From Elizabethkingia occulta (lineage in GTDB: Bacteria; Bacteroidota; Bacteroidia; Flavobacteriales; Weeksellaceae): a stretch of 64,000 nucleotides of DNA. Below the pieces are notes generated by a model. The model searched no databases, was not told the DNA's origin, and was given only the letters and a program-made list of their open reading frames with translations. A program made the position numbers and the translations under genes. Location of the stretch: assembly GCF_002023715.1 (NCBI RefSeq), contig NZ_MAHX01000021.1, forward strand, positions 124,001-188,000. Direction: 5' to 3'. Shown here in pieces: positions 63,285-64,000 of the stretch. Every line of letters starts with the position of its first letter. Position 1 is the stretch's first letter.

Positions 63285-63992
63285 TTAAGCCGGAAGTATA
63301 CAATTGTTTATACTAAAGGCTATAAGCTCTGTAGAAGTTTTTGTCTTTGTTTTTTTTCTCAGGTTACGTTTATGGTTTTCAACTGTATGATAAGATATAA
63401 ACAAATGCTCTGCTATTTTTGGACTGTTCAGTCCCTGAGCCATTAGCCTCAATATTTCTTTTTCGCGTTGTGTAACATAAGGTTTGGATTCATCCTGCTT
63501 TGTATTATTTGAGGTCATGTGTTTAGAATATTGAATTTCTTTACCCTCATCATCTAATATTGAAAGCAATGGCATCTCATTTATTGGAAAATGGGATAGA
63601 TCATAAATAACAATTAATGAGCTTTGTATCTGGTTGTATTTATTAAAACATTGTTTAGGAGCCTGAATGAGCACCCAACGATAATTGTTTTCATGATTAA
63701 GCATTCGGACATAAAAATTAAAACGCAGATTATTTTTCTCCGATTTACGCATATTCTTATATATTCTTGCTGAAGAGACTAAAGCAGAAAGCAGGTATTG
63801 AGCATCTTCCGGATGTATCAAATCTATAAAATGCTGTATGTGCTGGTTATTTAACTCTTTTTGATTATATGGAGTATGAAGCTCTATATTAGAACTTACA
63901 ACTTTTGTTTCCATATTGATGCAATCAACTATAAACCAGAAATAATGACCAACAGCAAAGTTTTTAATGCTTTCTGTAATACCGGAATACAT
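63285..63992 (-). CDS. LuxR-type regulator with PAS-like N-terminus (possibly 5'-partial)
   Basis: 235 residues from the last visible ATG. The N-terminal half looks like a PAS fold (HFIDLIHPEDAQYLL and NNYRWVLIQAPK), and the C-terminus is a GerE/LuxR helix-turn-helix: YVTQREKEILRLMAQGLNSP, then HLFISYHTVENHKRNLRKKT. The frame remains open upstream to the window edge (8 bp), so the true start may lie outside. Partner genes are not visible; the DUF308/peptide genes lie downstream past a terminator. Confidence 0.82.
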   Translation of the reverse strand: MYSGITESIKNFAVGHYFWFIVDCINMETKVVSSNIELHTPYNQKELNNQHIQHFIDLIHPEDAQYLLSALVSSARIYKNMRKSEKNNLRFNFYVRMLNHENNYRWVLIQAPKQCFNKYNQIQSSLIVIYDLSHFPINEMPLLSILDDEGKEIQYSKHMTSNNTKQDESKPYVTQREKEILRLMAQGLNSPKIAEHLFISYHTVENHKRNLRKKTKTKTSTELIAFSINNCILPA

Positions 63993-64000
63993 TACAGAGC

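Noticed and set aside
1-64000. CRISPR arrays, tRNA/rRNA genes, insertion sequences, attachment sites, replication origin
   Set aside because: No regularly spaced repeats, cloverleaf or rRNA sequence, transposase or integrase reading frame, or DnaA-box cluster was noticed on either strand; short divergent elements could be missed by eye.

Overview
The window reads as chromosomal DNA of a Bacteroidota bacterium, most likely a flavobacterium of the Weeksellaceae (Elizabethkingia/Chryseobacterium type). The evidence is low GC, Bacteroidetes-style promoters (TAnnTTTG at -7), many SPII lipoproteins, TonB-dependent import, AraC/LytTR/HxlR regulators, a FISUMP-domain surface lipoprotein, GT87 and DUF308 membrane proteins and a CcoG protein. 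No rRNA, tRNA, IS element, phage gene, integrase or CRISPR array was seen. The genus is inferred from gene content only.

Layout. 0.1-2.5 kb: a PAP2 phosphatase overlapping an EptA-type phosphoethanolamine transferase, suggesting lipid A remodelling. 3.0-5.9 kb: a ZnuD-like TonB receptor converging on a Fur-family (Zur-like) regulator. 6.0-14.6 kb: one minus-strand block running response regulator, histidine kinase, PepSY-like protein, terminator-like hairpin, TolC/adaptor/RND efflux pump and a second PAP2 phosphatase. 14.8-23.8 kb: AraC regulator, CcoG, Crp/Fnr regulator, metallo-hydrolase, YncE-phosphoesterase fusion and CocE-type hydrolase. 24.4-34.0 kb: three TPR-TM-HTH paralogues, a small GIAAGSA peptide with its FISUMP lipoprotein, a GT87 protein and a DUF1772 gene with a probable frameshift. 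34.3-43.3 kb: SMR transporter, Tat alkaline phosphatase, then old yellow enzyme, two HxlR regulators, secreted adenosine deaminase, nitroreductase, AraC regulator and esterase. 43.6-52.5 kb: GT87, DinB, YwqK-like and YD-like proteins, then an AraC regulator divergent from an EmrAB-TolC pump. 52.8-64 kb: LytS/LytTR system, deiminase lipoprotein, AHSA1 protein, LLM oxidoreductase with FMN reductase, hydrolase, two DUF308 proteins around a second small peptide, and a LuxR regulator at the edge.

Two regulatory circuits can be read from the DNA. First, a palindrome with core GCAA-N5-TTGC precedes the ZnuD-like receptor, the Fur-family gene and, 30 kb away, the alkaline phosphatase. In the receptor and phosphatase promoters it covers the presumed -33 element in the same geometry, which suggests one zinc-responsive Zur regulon. 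Second, inverted repeats GTTAC-N6-GTAAC (or N5) sit in the promoters of the old yellow enzyme, both HxlR genes and the nitroreductase. This points to a local regulon for electrophile or quinone stress comparable to YodB/CatR of Bacillus.

The less explained parts are the membrane-tethered TPR-HTH proteins next to the small peptide/FISUMP pair, a second small peptide sharing a YxxPxLxVI motif, and two long-loop inverted repeats that may be structured RNAs.
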